From an uncultured Lachnospiraceae bacterium (lineage in GTDB: Bacteria > Bacillota > Clostridia > Lachnospirales > Lachnospiraceae): DNA of 64,000 nt. This document shows, in pieces, positions 36,476 through 45,601 of this stretch. How positions within the stretch are numbered: the stretch's first letter is position 1; each line of letters opens with the position of its first letter. The notes under the pieces are model-generated. The model was given only the letters and a program-made list of their open reading frames with translations, had not been told where the DNA came from and did no database searches. Where the stretch lies: positions 124,001 to 188,000 of the forward strand of contig CAJUQJ010000002.1 in the NCBI GenBank assembly GCA_910588215.1. Reading direction: 5' to 3'. The translations under genes were made by a program, and so were the position numbers.

Positions 36476-36997
36476 ATGTTGCTAAAGACAGACAGGCTCA
36501 TCATCAGACATATAATAGAAGATGATTGGAAAGATATCAAAGCTATATGGGAGAACTTTAAAGCATCCGAATTTGCGCAATATGATACACCTCATAATAC
36601 AGATGATGAAAATGTACGCATAAGAATTTCCAAATGGGCAAATGCAAATAAAGGAATGGAACATAATTTTTTTGCTGTATGCCTTGACGATGTTGTGATC
36701 GGATATATCGCTTTAAATATACGACCGGACAACTACGAAATAGGATACTGCTTTCATTCGGCTCATCACGGTAACGGATATGCTAAGGAAAGCCATTTAG
36801 CATTGTTTGATCATCTGCGTTCTCTTGGAATAACGAAATTTACTGCAGGCACAGCTATAAATAACACGCCGTCGGTCTCATTACTAAAATCGCTGGGCTT
36901 TGAATTGGTTGGGACCGAAAATGTGTCATTCTACAAAGATGCTCTGGGAAATGACATAGTATTTGAAGGAGGTATTTTTGAACTATATACATCTTAG
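36476..36997 (+). CDS. GNAT-family N-acetyltransferase (RimJ/RimL type)
   Basis: A 173-residue acetyltransferase. It has the family start LLKTDRLIIRHIIEDDW, the acetyl-CoA loop region around residues 85-105 (YEIGYCFHSAHHGNGYAKES) and the C-terminal TAINNTPSVSLLKSLGFELVG. It would acetylate a small molecule or protein N-terminus. Its codon use is clearly more AT-rich than its neighbours (many AAA, AAT, ATA), which with its place next to a tRNA gene hints at acquisition by transfer. Confidence 0.9.
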   Translation: MLLKTDRLIIRHIIEDDWKDIKAIWENFKASEFAQYDTPHNTDDENVRIRISKWANANKGMEHNFFAVCLDDVVIGYIALNIRPDNYEIGYCFHSAHHGNGYAKESHLALFDHLRSLGITKFTAGTAINNTPSVSLLKSLGFELVGTENVSFYKDALGNDIVFEGGIFELYTS

Positions 36998-37068
36998 CCA
37001 AATACCCCGCAGCAAGCTGAGAATACAGCAAATTTACAACGCAATAAGCTGCCGTGTATTCATAAGGT

Positions 37069-37992
37069 CTATTCTTTCACAGGTGTCATCTTGATACTTC
37101 CTCTATGGGCGTCCGCATAAATCACCAAACAGCTGGTCCCGATCTCATCGATCGATATCTCATAATCTCCCCGCGGATCTTTTTCGTCAAAATAAACCCG
37201 ATTCTTATCCTGATCTATGATCATTACCCGAAGCGTGCCTTCTGTCGTCACACACGAAACAGAGACTTTCATCGCTTCATCCACTTTAAAGTCGATATAA
37301 AGCGGGTTTGCGCTCATCCCCTTATTTTCCAGTGAAATACTCTCCGGCCATTCATCCGTCACACCTGGGAATCCTGCGTCTCCTTCCCCCTCGATGCCCT
37401 CCGGCAATTCACTGTCTATACGCAACGACTTTGGCGATTCTGGCAGCTCACTTAGTCCTTCCGGTATCTCATCTATATCTTCCGACAACATCGGGTCCTC
37501 ATCCGTCTCCGTAGATTCCGATTCGGTTCCATTGCCAAATGTCACATCCATCCCGGCTTTCATTTCCAGCTTGAACTCGCAACTGCCTTCCCCGGTAAAG
37601 TAAATCTCCCCTTCTCCTTCTGACACCATGACTGTCTTCTCAATCTTATGGTCTTCCCCTTCCACAAGGATCGTCTGCACTCCGTCCGTCGCTTCACAGA
37701 CCAGTCGTACATCTCCCTTCACATTCCTCACACTGCCCTGCAGGTCGATCTCAGACTCTTTCGCAGACGTAAATCGGCACACCCCTGCATCTTCGGCAAA
37801 CAGATACACATTCCCCTTTACGCTGCAGCTTTCATCGCTAGTCTCGGAAACATAATCCTCAAAATAACTCGACTGTTTCGAAACGACCCATTCACCGCTC
37901 CCTCCCATTTCCTCCGGCAGCACCGTCGTACAGCTGCAAAGGCATGGTACTGTCAGCGCACACAGCACGACCCGCAAGATTTTCCTTCTCAT
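37069..37992 (-). CDS. Secreted lipoprotein of unknown function
   Basis: A 307-residue lipoprotein with a signal peptide ending in a lipobox of LCSC type near residue 20. The first domain (about 30-165) is beta-rich, a Pro/Glu/Ser acidic linker spans about 165-215, and a C-terminal domain (220-305) looks like a small beta-sandwich (YIDFKVDEAMKVSVSC). No family is recognised. The ATG at 37992 has GGAGG upstream. It would be anchored outside the membrane. Confidence 0.72.
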   Translation of the reverse strand: MRRKILRVVLCALTVPCLCSCTTVLPEEMGGSGEWVVSKQSSYFEDYVSETSDESCSVKGNVYLFAEDAGVCRFTSAKESEIDLQGSVRNVKGDVRLVCEATDGVQTILVEGEDHKIEKTVMVSEGEGEIYFTGEGSCEFKLEMKAGMDVTFGNGTESESTETDEDPMLSEDIDEIPEGLSELPESPKSLRIDSELPEGIEGEGDAGFPGVTDEWPESISLENKGMSANPLYIDFKVDEAMKVSVSCVTTEGTLRVMIIDQDKNRVYFDEKDPRGDYEISIDEIGTSCLVIYADAHRGSIKMTPVKE

Positions 37993-38192
37993 GACCGCAT
38001 CCTCCATTCACAATTTTCGATCAAACAGTAAGTTCCTTGGAATATTCCTTGCCAGACACAAACGTTCTGTGAAAAGAACGCTGCTCCTTCATACTTATAT
38101 AAACGACCTGGCGCACCTAAAATCTTCAATAACCTTTTATATTTCCCGGCATAAAATAGAACCAAACCACATAGGATTATAGGTTATTCATT

Positions 38193-39146
38193 ATGTACGT
38201 TACTCTTTTTATCTTATTTCTGATCGCACTTGTATGTATGCTGTTCTGTCATTACCGCAGAAAAAAGATCATCTGTAAAATTAAGTGTATGGACAAATGT
38301 CAGAAATGCTCTCTTCTGGAGGAACTGGCAACGCCATTCGGCTACGCCTACCACTGCTGCTGCGGTTTCTTTTCTTCCACACTGGATGCGTGGCAGAAAT
38401 CCGCCGGCTATACTTGGATCTACGACTATATGGCGCCCCGTTTCCAGATGGTCTTCGACGCTCTTCCTGTCTACTTTGATTATCTGGATAAAACATGGCT
38501 GATCGAATTCTGGAAAGGACAATACGGCATCAACACCGGTGCCGAAATCGGTATCTATCATGCCGACAGACTGTTGTCCGAGGCCGAATATCAGGTAGCT
38601 CATTTCTCTGCTGCCGATGAACATGAAACGCTCTCCTGCTCTCTGCATCTTTGCATGGCGGACGATACCTACGTCCAGCTCTCCGAGAAGCACTGGTGGC
38701 TCACCGCTTTTCTGCCGGGCGTCTTTTCCCGTCCCGGGGATCTTCGGCTGAAGGCTGCGCTCTATTTCCCCAATGAAGAAATGCTGAATGCCTTCTATAA
38801 CGGTTTATGCAAGGCGGAATACCCGGCGGAGCAGATCACGATACAGAATCTCTGTCTGTCCTTCACTTTCCATCGGCCCATGCCCGTACACTACGGCCTG
38901 TTTACCCGTTTCCATCGTCACTTTTCCCAATGCTTAAATCGTATGTACTGCCGACTCTTCGTCTGGATCACCAGCCCCTTCCTCTGCACGGAAGACCGTG
39001 TATTATATCTCTACTTCTACCTTCCGTTCTGCTTCCGGAGGCTGATGCGCATGCACCGTTTCCACAGGCGCTGTCACCGAAAGAATGGCTGCCGCCGTCC
39101 AAAATACTGCCGCAGATGCCATCCTCACCACCACAAAGAGGTATGA
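38193..39146 (+). CDS. DUF4474-domain protein with basic His/Cys-rich tail
   Basis: A 317-residue protein. Residues 1-20 form a transmembrane helix, then a Cys-rich stretch (CKIKCMDKCQKC), and the DUF4474 domain at about 70-235 (RFQMVFDALPVYFDYLDKTWLIEFWKGQYG, GAEIGIYH). The last 50 residues are strongly basic with many Arg, His and Cys. Function unknown. The tail could bind metal, nucleic acid or an acidic surface. It is 37 bp before a phosphoesterase gene, likely one operon. Confidence 0.8.
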   Translation: MYVTLFILFLIALVCMLFCHYRRKKIICKIKCMDKCQKCSLLEELATPFGYAYHCCCGFFSSTLDAWQKSAGYTWIYDYMAPRFQMVFDALPVYFDYLDKTWLIEFWKGQYGINTGAEIGIYHADRLLSEAEYQVAHFSAADEHETLSCSLHLCMADDTYVQLSEKHWWLTAFLPGVFSRPGDLRLKAALYFPNEEMLNAFYNGLCKAEYPAEQITIQNLCLSFTFHRPMPVHYGLFTRFHRHFSQCLNRMYCRLFVWITSPFLCTEDRVLYLYFYLPFCFRRLMRMHRFHRRCHRKNGCRRPKYCRRCHPHHHKEV

Positions 39147-39183
39147 TCGGAATAGTTTACTATAATAAATAAGGAGAAGATCC

Positions 39184-39990
39184 ATGAGTATCGCCAGTCG
39201 ATTGGACCGCGCTTTTGCACAGGCGCCCATACTGCCCTTAAACAAATGTTCCCGATACGTTCTTATCAGCGACTGCCACCGAGGCGTAGGCACTTCCTCT
39301 GATAATTTCCTCAAGAACCAACACCTCTACTATGCAGCTCTAGAGCAATACTATCGAAGCGGTTTCACTTATATCGAACTGGGAGATGGAGAAGAATTGT
39401 GGGAAAACCGGAAGCTGCGCAACATCACTGAGATTCACGAAGATGTCTACTGCATGTTTGACCGGTTTGCAGAAAGAGACCGGCTGTATCTTCTCTACGG
39501 CAATCACAACATTGTCCGTAAGAAGAACCCGGCCTTCCTGGAAGCTTTAATCCTGCGCTCCGAATCTTTGCCAGAGAAATCTCTCTACCTGACTCACGGC
39601 CACCAGGCCAGCCTGCTCAATTCCACACTCTGGCCGCTGGCTCGGTTCCTGGTGCGTTATTTCTGGAGCCCACTCGAAAATCTGGGCTTCTTAGATCCCA
39701 CCAGCGCCGCCAAAAATTACGAGGTAAAAGAAAAATGTGAAGAATATCTGCGCAGCTGGGCTGAAAACCGACACTGTATTCTGATCACAGGCCACACCCA
39801 TCGGCCTATATTGCCGCAGGAGCCATCGCTCTATTATAACACCGGAAGCTGTGTGCATCCCCGCTGTATCACCTGTATCGAGATCGAGCGTGGAGAACTC
39901 ACTCTGGTAAAATGGACGATGCAGTCCAGAGTCGACAGCATCCTGTATGTAGCCAGAGAAATCATTTCCGGGCCTGTCAAATTACTGTGA
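39184..39990 (+). CDS. Metallophosphoesterase
   Basis: A 268-residue calcineurin-like phosphoesterase. The metal-site motifs are SDCHRG near 30, GDGEELWE near 66 (in place of GDxxD), GNHN near 103, LTHGH near 138 and TGHTHRP near 208. It cleaves phosphate monoesters or diesters; substrate unknown. It follows the DUF4474 gene, and its last 9 bp overlap the stop of the convergent DUF6171 gene. Confidence 0.88.
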   Translation: MSIASRLDRAFAQAPILPLNKCSRYVLISDCHRGVGTSSDNFLKNQHLYYAALEQYYRSGFTYIELGDGEELWENRKLRNITEIHEDVYCMFDRFAERDRLYLLYGNHNIVRKKNPAFLEALILRSESLPEKSLYLTHGHQASLLNSTLWPLARFLVRYFWSPLENLGFLDPTSAAKNYEVKEKCEEYLRSWAENRHCILITGHTHRPILPQEPSLYYNTGSCVHPRCITCIEIERGELTLVKWTMQSRVDSILYVAREIISGPVKLL

Positions 39991-40248
39991 TTTCCACTTG
40001 TCATAGGGGCAGCCGTTCTTTTTCATCACGGCGCGCAGTTCCACATAGCAGCCGCAGGCCCTACACATGCCGTCTGCCAGCAGATTGCATTCTTTGCATT
40101 GAGAAAGCCGCTCCTCATAAAGCGGCTCCTCGACTTTAAGCTCATCATCCAGATTCCGGATATACGTGTGCAGATTCTCAAAATATGTCTTCTGATCCAT
40201 ATCTCTTGTAAGACATTTACGACATTGACGCCTTTTTTCTATTTCCAT
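39982..40248 (-). CDS. Small Cys-rich DUF6171-type protein
   Basis: An 88-residue protein with three CxxC-type pairs (CRKC, CKEC, CRAC followed by CGC) consistent with one or two bound zinc ions. The order and spacing fit DUF6171. It is cytosolic, with no known role. Confidence 0.78.
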   Translation of the reverse strand: MEIEKRRQCRKCLTRDMDQKTYFENLHTYIRNLDDELKVEEPLYEERLSQCKECNLLADGMCRACGCYVELRAVMKKNGCPYDKWKSQ

Positions 40249-40307
40249 CTCTTATATACGCTTCTTTCTTTGATTCCTTCCCTCGCCCAAAGCAACATTA
40301 CAATGGA

Positions 40308-40474
40308 CTAATACTCCGTACTGAAAACCCTTGTGCAAATATTTCGGTCTATTTTCCCGATTGCACAAGCCCAGAATACTCAACGTAGCCCGCTACGCCT
40401 CCGTTTCTGAACTTGTACACTCGAAAAAATATCCTCGAAAATTTGCACAGGAACTTCAAGTACGGAGTACTAAT
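40308..40474. repeat. Inverted-repeat element, about 165 bp
   Basis: The outer arms (40308-40345 and 40441-40474) are imperfect inverted repeats sharing TACTCCGTACT and TGTGCAAAT. Inside is a stem CTTGTGCAA...TTGCACAAG and a small GTAGC/GCTAC hairpin. It is MITE-like, without a visible transposase or a clear target duplication. A long frame through it fuses with the peptidase gene, but that extension is not coding. Confidence 0.65.
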
Positions 40475-40526
40475 GAATGGAAGGTACATATACTATAGTA
40501 ACACAACTACCATCGGAGATGATCCT

Positions 40527-41198
40527 ATGCTTTATCCTGATCGGAAAGTTCCTGTCACCATCGCCATTCTCGGCCGCAGCCGTGATACCATAAATTACGA
40601 AAACGCTCTTAGCAGGCTTAAGCTTTCCTGCTTCACTACTTTAGATCCCGAATATGCTGCCACCGCTTCCCATCTGCTCCTACCCGGCGGAGGAGACATC
40701 ACCCCCGCCTTTTTCGGGCAGCAGGATCTCGGCTCCCGCAACATAGACACGGAACTTGATATTCTACAGATGCAGGCTTTCGAGTCCTTTCTGCAGCAGG
40801 CAAGACCAGTACTCGGCATCTGTAAAGGGCTGCAGCTGATCAATGTGGCTCTGGGCGGCACCATCACCCAGCACATTCCCACCGCCGTAAACCACCAATG
40901 GAACGGCGCAGATCAAAACCACCAAGTCTATCACAGTGGGCTGACGCGCACTGATTTCTTCTATCAGTTATATGGGCTGAGCACACCCGTCAACTCTGCC
41001 CATCACCAGTCCATAGACAGAGTTGGTAAAAACCTGCTTCCCATCTGCCGCTCCGGCGACAATATCATCGAGGGCATCCAGCACACGGTTCTGCCGATCA
41101 TCGCCGTGCAGTGGCACCCAGAGCGCCTGCCGGACAACAGCGGCGACAGGATTTTACAGTATTTCGCCGAAAGCACTCCTGCCGCTGCCCCGCACTGA
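40527..41198 (+). CDS. Class I glutamine amidotransferase-like gamma-glutamyl hydrolase (peptidase C26)
   Basis: A 223-residue protein of the PuuD-like group. It has LLPGGGDI near 55, the nucleophile GICKGLQLIN near 99 and the His-Glu pair in AVQWHPER near 200. It hydrolyses gamma-glutamyl bonds, for example gamma-glutamyl-GABA. The ATG at 40527 has GGAG 9 bases upstream and gives the usual N-terminus (VPVTIAILGR). Confidence 0.88.
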   Translation: MLYPDRKVPVTIAILGRSRDTINYENALSRLKLSCFTTLDPEYAATASHLLLPGGGDITPAFFGQQDLGSRNIDTELDILQMQAFESFLQQARPVLGICKGLQLINVALGGTITQHIPTAVNHQWNGADQNHQVYHSGLTRTDFFYQLYGLSTPVNSAHHQSIDRVGKNLLPICRSGDNIIEGIQHTVLPIIAVQWHPERLPDNSGDRILQYFAESTPAAAPH

Positions 41199-41225
41199 TC
41201 CGGGATAGAGCATCATGGCGTAGCA

Positions 41226-42509
41226 TCAAGGCTGTTTCCTGAACGCTGATTCCAGCTGCCTGATGGCTTCTTCCAGTTTCTCCCGCTCCGTCTCGTTCCT
41301 GTTGCGGAACCGTTCTTTCATGTTTGCAGAAATAATATCCAGAAGCGCCCGCATGATCTGCCAGATGGCCTTCTCTGTTTCCGGCGCGATCTCCTTTAGG
41401 GCCATTCTGATACGGTGCAGGCTTTTCATCCAGTTGGCCGTAAGATCGATCAGATTATCGGTCTCCGAAGCCAGGATCACCTGATAAAAAGTATCCACGA
41501 AAGTGTGCATCTCCTCCGGGGACAGTGACAGGATCCACTGATTCAGCGCCTTATCCATGAATTTCCTCCCTGTACGGATATCTTTTACGATCAGGAACGC
41601 ATCTTCCTTTACCAGCCAGGTATAAGGATTATGCTGGGCCAGCCCGATGGTCTTACTCTCCACTACCTCGTACTCCCCTTCCGAGTACAGAAGCATTCCC
41701 ACCAGAGATGACCTGGGAACCGTCTTGCGTATACGGCCCTCAATTTCCCCGTAAGCACCCTGCGCCTTCACCTCCGGCCGGAATCCGGGGCCATCGTGAT
41801 CGTAGATCGTCACAATACGGTCACGCACTTCCTTCCGGCAGTTCATCGCCGCATAAACAGCCAGATTACCGCCCTTGGAATGCCCGCCCACATAGAAATC
41901 TCCGGCAAACGTCTCTGCCGTATGATTCAGATACTCCACACTCATAAGCTGTCCCGGCACCGGCTCCGAGAAAGCCAGATTCAGATCCTCCTTCCAGCCC
42001 ACGATGGTTTCGTCCGTTCCCCGGAAGGCCACATAGACCATGCCGTCCGGCAAATGGATCGTCACTGCCGAAAACTGCATCTCTGTATCCAGGTCAATTC
42101 GATTTACATAACTCGTTATCCTTGTGTTATGGAACCGCCTGCTGCCGTACATGCCCAAAAACAACGCCGTATTGTCCCGTCGATACCGTTCGTCCCCATA
42201 CAGTGAATCGTACTTCTCATGCCGGAACATCTCTTCCAGGCTGACCGCCGCAGCCCCTGTCATTTCTGCCTTCTGCACCACCCCATGTTCCGCTGCTTCC
42301 GACCTGTCTTCTTTCCTCTCTCCTCCTGCCGACATTACCGGCGCTTCCGGCATGGCGGTCTGCGCCTGCTTTCCCTGTGCTTCCGGTACTATCTCGTCGA
42401 ATTTCAAATAGGAGAACTGGCTGAGGATCAGACTGTCCACCTCACTGAAAGGCATCTCCGTCAACGTATAGTCCCCATACTCTTTCAAATAATCCAAAAC
42501 TGTTCCCAT
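41226..42509 (-). CDS. Mbeg1-like (DUF2974) alpha/beta hydrolase
   Basis: A 427-residue lipase-like protein. Family features are the start LDYLKEYGDYTLTEMPFSEVD, the substrate region VAFRGTDETIVGWKEDLNLAF, and the nucleophile elbow GGHSKGGNLAVYAA. The C-terminal third is helical and charged. Members are presumed lipases or esterases with no settled substrate. The ATG at 42509 has GGAGG 9 bases upstream, and the longer frame is rejected. It follows the nucleoid-associated-protein gene by 110 bp. Confidence 0.85.
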   Translation of the reverse strand: MGTVLDYLKEYGDYTLTEMPFSEVDSLILSQFSYLKFDEIVPEAQGKQAQTAMPEAPVMSAGGERKEDRSEAAEHGVVQKAEMTGAAAVSLEEMFRHEKYDSLYGDERYRRDNTALFLGMYGSRRFHNTRITSYVNRIDLDTEMQFSAVTIHLPDGMVYVAFRGTDETIVGWKEDLNLAFSEPVPGQLMSVEYLNHTAETFAGDFYVGGHSKGGNLAVYAAMNCRKEVRDRIVTIYDHDGPGFRPEVKAQGAYGEIEGRIRKTVPRSSLVGMLLYSEGEYEVVESKTIGLAQHNPYTWLVKEDAFLIVKDIRTGRKFMDKALNQWILSLSPEEMHTFVDTFYQVILASETDNLIDLTANWMKSLHRIRMALKEIAPETEKAIWQIMRALLDIISANMKERFRNRNETEREKLEEAIRQLESAFRKQP

Positions 42510-42619
42510 AGTCCTGTCCTCCACACACAGATTCTGCCTGCATGTCTTTTTATAGCGGTTCCTCTTGAATGCTTCCACTTCCTCCCTGCCATAGCGTTGC
42601 ACACCGGCAGGGGCTCTCC

Positions 42620-43645
42620 CTACAGCTTCGCTTCCAAATGTTCTATATTCTTGATCAACACGGAGATCGTCCCGTCCGGGTTGGTTATGAACTCCACACT
42701 GTGCGGATTCTTGTACTGTTCCATGGGAATCTTGATCTCAATCCCGGTGTCCGTGTACAGATGCTGGCTCTGGTACTTACGTACCGTATTCTCGCTCTGC
42801 GGCTGTATCTCTTCCTTTACCATATCATACTTTTCCATCTTATCCTGAAAAGCCACTTTTAATTCCGGTTCTTCCTCGAATATTTTCTCCGCCAGCTCTT
42901 CCACCACAAAACCACCCTTTTCCTCAATCTCTTCCTGGATAATGCTCTTGGCCCGCATCTGCTTCTCAAACCGCTCCGTCTCGTCGAATCCTTCTTTCTG
43001 TACGCTCTCCACGGCTCGGCTGACAATGGACAATTTCGACTTATGGGACATATGGGCACTGCATTTCAGAAAAAGAAAAGAAAAATAGTTTGTCTTCTCC
43101 CCGTTCACCTCATACTTCCTCTCGATCACCTGCAAAGCCAGATCGCTCAATCGGATGATCGCCGCTTCCGTCAGCCGCTGGCTCTCCGAAGGCAGGATGG
43201 ACTTATGCCGTATGATCTCATTACGGTTGCCATCCCCGTCCTCTGCCGCCATCGTCCGGTGCGTATAGAAGGCCTTGTAGTTCATTTTCAAAAGCGCCAG
43301 ATATTCTTCCTCCCCTTCCCGGAAACGGACCACCATCAGATCTGCCGGTGGAATGTCGATATTACCACTCATGATCTCATACAAAAGTCCGGCAATGTCC
43401 TTGCTGACCGTCACAAACGCTTCATCCGAATAGGCATTCAACATCTGGTAGATCTCTGACTCTTCCTTGTAAAACCGACACTCCTTGGCATCATCCCCGG
43501 AACTGATCTTGGCGATATGCTCCTTCAAGAATTCTGCGATCTCGGAGCCGTACTCCAGCTCCGTATCCGACAGCACCGGCATCCCGATGGTCGGATCCAT
43601 AATATGTACGATCACGTTTTTGATCCTGATATCCTCTTTGTTCAT
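42620..43645 (-). CDS. Nucleoid-associated protein (NdpA/YejK family)
   Basis: A 341-residue protein matching the NdpA family (PF04245 type). It has the start IKNVIVHIMDP, conserved YLALLKMNYK and IRLSDLALQVIE-like stretches, and the C-terminal IKIPMEQYKNPHSVEFITNPDGTISV. E. coli YejK is found on the nucleoid; the function in Firmicutes is not established. It follows a small hypothetical gene by 44 bp and precedes the Mbeg1 gene, all on one strand. Confidence 0.82.
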   Translation of the reverse strand: MNKEDIRIKNVIVHIMDPTIGMPVLSDTELEYGSEIAEFLKEHIAKISSGDDAKECRFYKEESEIYQMLNAYSDEAFVTVSKDIAGLLYEIMSGNIDIPPADLMVVRFREGEEEYLALLKMNYKAFYTHRTMAAEDGDGNRNEIIRHKSILPSESQRLTEAAIIRLSDLALQVIERKYEVNGEKTNYFSFLFLKCSAHMSHKSKLSIVSRAVESVQKEGFDETERFEKQMRAKSIIQEEIEEKGGFVVEELAEKIFEEEPELKVAFQDKMEKYDMVKEEIQPQSENTVRKYQSQHLYTDTGIEIKIPMEQYKNPHSVEFITNPDGTISVLIKNIEHLEAKL

Positions 43646-43689
43646 TGATATGTTGTATTCCTTTCTATAATACTTGTGTCGGGCGTTCC

Positions 43690-44073
43690 CTAATACTTAT
43701 CCGGATAGTCGGTCCCTGTCTCGCTACGCATGGACGCCGCATACCGCTCCGGTTCCCGCTCCATCTTCAGCATCGTATCGAAAGCGGATAACAGCATCCG
43801 GTCACCGTTGTGTCCGCCCGCGTAAGCCGCTCCACTGTGGCTTAAATCCAGATTGGCCTTAAAATGATCGATCTGCCACACCATAATATCAACTACACTG
43901 TAACCTGCCACCTTATAGTCACAGAGAAACGTCTCATGTTCCAGATAATACACAAATTCCCGATAGACTCCCTCCGACTGCAAAAGCGCCGTCCAAAATC
44001 TCCGTAAAAAATCCGTGTCTTCTCCCGCACAGGAACAGAGTGCCTGCGCCCATTGATATGCCCGTTCTTCCAT
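43690..44073 (-). CDS. Small hypothetical protein
   Basis: A 127-residue soluble protein rich in Trp, Tyr and charged residues. No domain is recognised. It lies 44 bp upstream of the nucleoid-associated protein gene on the same strand and has a good GGAGG site, so it is probably the first gene of that operon. Confidence 0.68.
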   Translation of the reverse strand: MEERAYQWAQALCSCAGEDTDFLRRFWTALLQSEGVYREFVYYLEHETFLCDYKVAGYSVVDIMVWQIDHFKANLDLSHSGAAYAGGHNGDRMLLSAFDTMLKMEREPERYAASMRSETGTDYPDKY

Positions 44074-44285
44074 ACCGATCCTCCCTGTCAGAGCAGTTTA
44101 CAGCGATGCTACGCGTCGGAAACTGCTGTTTTCCTATATCCTAAAATTTCTAATGTTTTATACTAAGTGTACCACATTTCAGTTCTTTTTACTTCCCCTT
44201 ATCGATATATATAGAATGAAAAGGCTTACTCCGGCGTCAGGATCCCACCGGACAAAACGCCATCCGATAAGGAATATTACCGCCT

Positions 44286-45581
44286 ATGGCTCTGCTGGAA
44301 CGACTCAACGACCTAATCTGGGGCCTTCCCCTCCTGACACTTCTGATGGGAACCCACATTTATTTCACCCTGAAACTGCATTTTCCCCAACGCAATCTTC
44401 TCTATGCGCTGAAATTGTCCTTCGGCAAGGCGGACAACACCGGGCAGAACCTGTCTCCCTTCTCCGCTCTGGCTACCACCCTGGCTGCCACCTTAGGCAC
44501 CGGCAATATCATCGGCGTCTCCACCGCCGTGGCTTTGGGCGGTCCGGGAGCCATCTTCTGGTGTTGGATCACCGGCATCCTGGGCATGGCTACTGCCTAC
44601 AGTGAATGCTACTTAAGCGTCCTCTTTCGCAGCCGCAATGCCGCTGGCGACTATGTGGGCGGCCCCATGTATGTGTTGAAAAATGGTTTACATAACAAAT
44701 ATCTGGGTGGTATCTATGCCGCCTGCACGCTGATCGCTGCCTTCGGCGTAGGCTGTACTACCCAGGCCAACTCCGTCACCCAGGCGGCCCGGGCCACCTT
44801 CCGCCTGTCACCCCATCTGGTGGGGATCGTCCTCGCTTTCCTCACCGGTACCGTGATTCTCGGCGGCGTGAAGAGCATCGCCAACATCTGCGAACGCATG
44901 GTGCCGGCCATCAGCTTTGTCTACCTTTTCGGCTGTCTGCTGCTCATGCTGCTCTATCACGACGTGCTGCTCTCCGCCTGTCTGCTGATCTTACGAGATG
45001 CTTTCTCCTTCAGATCCGTAACCGGCGGCATGGCAGGCGCGGCAGTACAGCACGCTCTGCGCTACGGCATCGCCAGGGGACTTTTCACCAACGAAGCGGG
45101 CATCGGTACTTCAGCCATCGCGGCCGCCGCATCCCATGTGTCCGAACCCCGTATCCAAGCCTACGTCTCCATGACCGCAGTCTTCTGGGACACGGTGGTC
45201 ATGTGCCTGGTCACCGGCATCGTCATCGTGGCCAACATGCTCTATGATCCGGCCTCCGTAGCGGGCGCGGCGGAAACCGACCTGACAGCAGCCGCCTTCC
45301 GTCACCTGCCCTACGTGGGAGATGCCTTCCTGACCATCTCTCTGGCAGCCTTTGCCGTTACCACCCTCATCGGATGGTCCTATTTTGGAGAAAAAGCAAC
45401 GGAATACCTTGTAGGAAAAAAAGGTATTCCGCTCTATAAACTCGCTTATATTCTGATGATCTACTTCGGCGCCATCATTCCCATGCGCCTCGTCTGGGAG
45501 AGCACCGACCTGATCAATGCCATGATGGTCCTGCCTAACGTGCTGGCCTTGTACTGCCTGCGAAATCATATCAAGGACTAA
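44286..45581 (+). CDS. Sodium:alanine/glycine symporter (AGCS family)
   Basis: A 431-residue membrane protein with about ten helices. Family signatures are the TLAATLGTGNIIGVSTAVALGGPGAIFW stretch near 65-92, GGVKSIANICERMVP near 200 and FTNEAGIGTSAIAAAA near 270. It imports small neutral amino acids with sodium. It stands alone, and its 3' end is 20 bp from the convergent chemotaxis receptor gene. The length is slightly short for the family, but both ends look complete. Confidence 0.92.
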   Translation: MALLERLNDLIWGLPLLTLLMGTHIYFTLKLHFPQRNLLYALKLSFGKADNTGQNLSPFSALATTLAATLGTGNIIGVSTAVALGGPGAIFWCWITGILGMATAYSECYLSVLFRSRNAAGDYVGGPMYVLKNGLHNKYLGGIYAACTLIAAFGVGCTTQANSVTQAARATFRLSPHLVGIVLAFLTGTVILGGVKSIANICERMVPAISFVYLFGCLLLMLLYHDVLLSACLLILRDAFSFRSVTGGMAGAAVQHALRYGIARGLFTNEAGIGTSAIAAAASHVSEPRIQAYVSMTAVFWDTVVMCLVTGIVIVANMLYDPASVAGAAETDLTAAAFRHLPYVGDAFLTISLAAFAVTTLIGWSYFGEKATEYLVGKKGIPLYKLAYILMIYFGAIIPMRLVWESTDLINAMMVLPNVLALYCLRNHIKD

Positions 45582-45601
45582 GACCGCCTAACGCATGCCG
45601 C

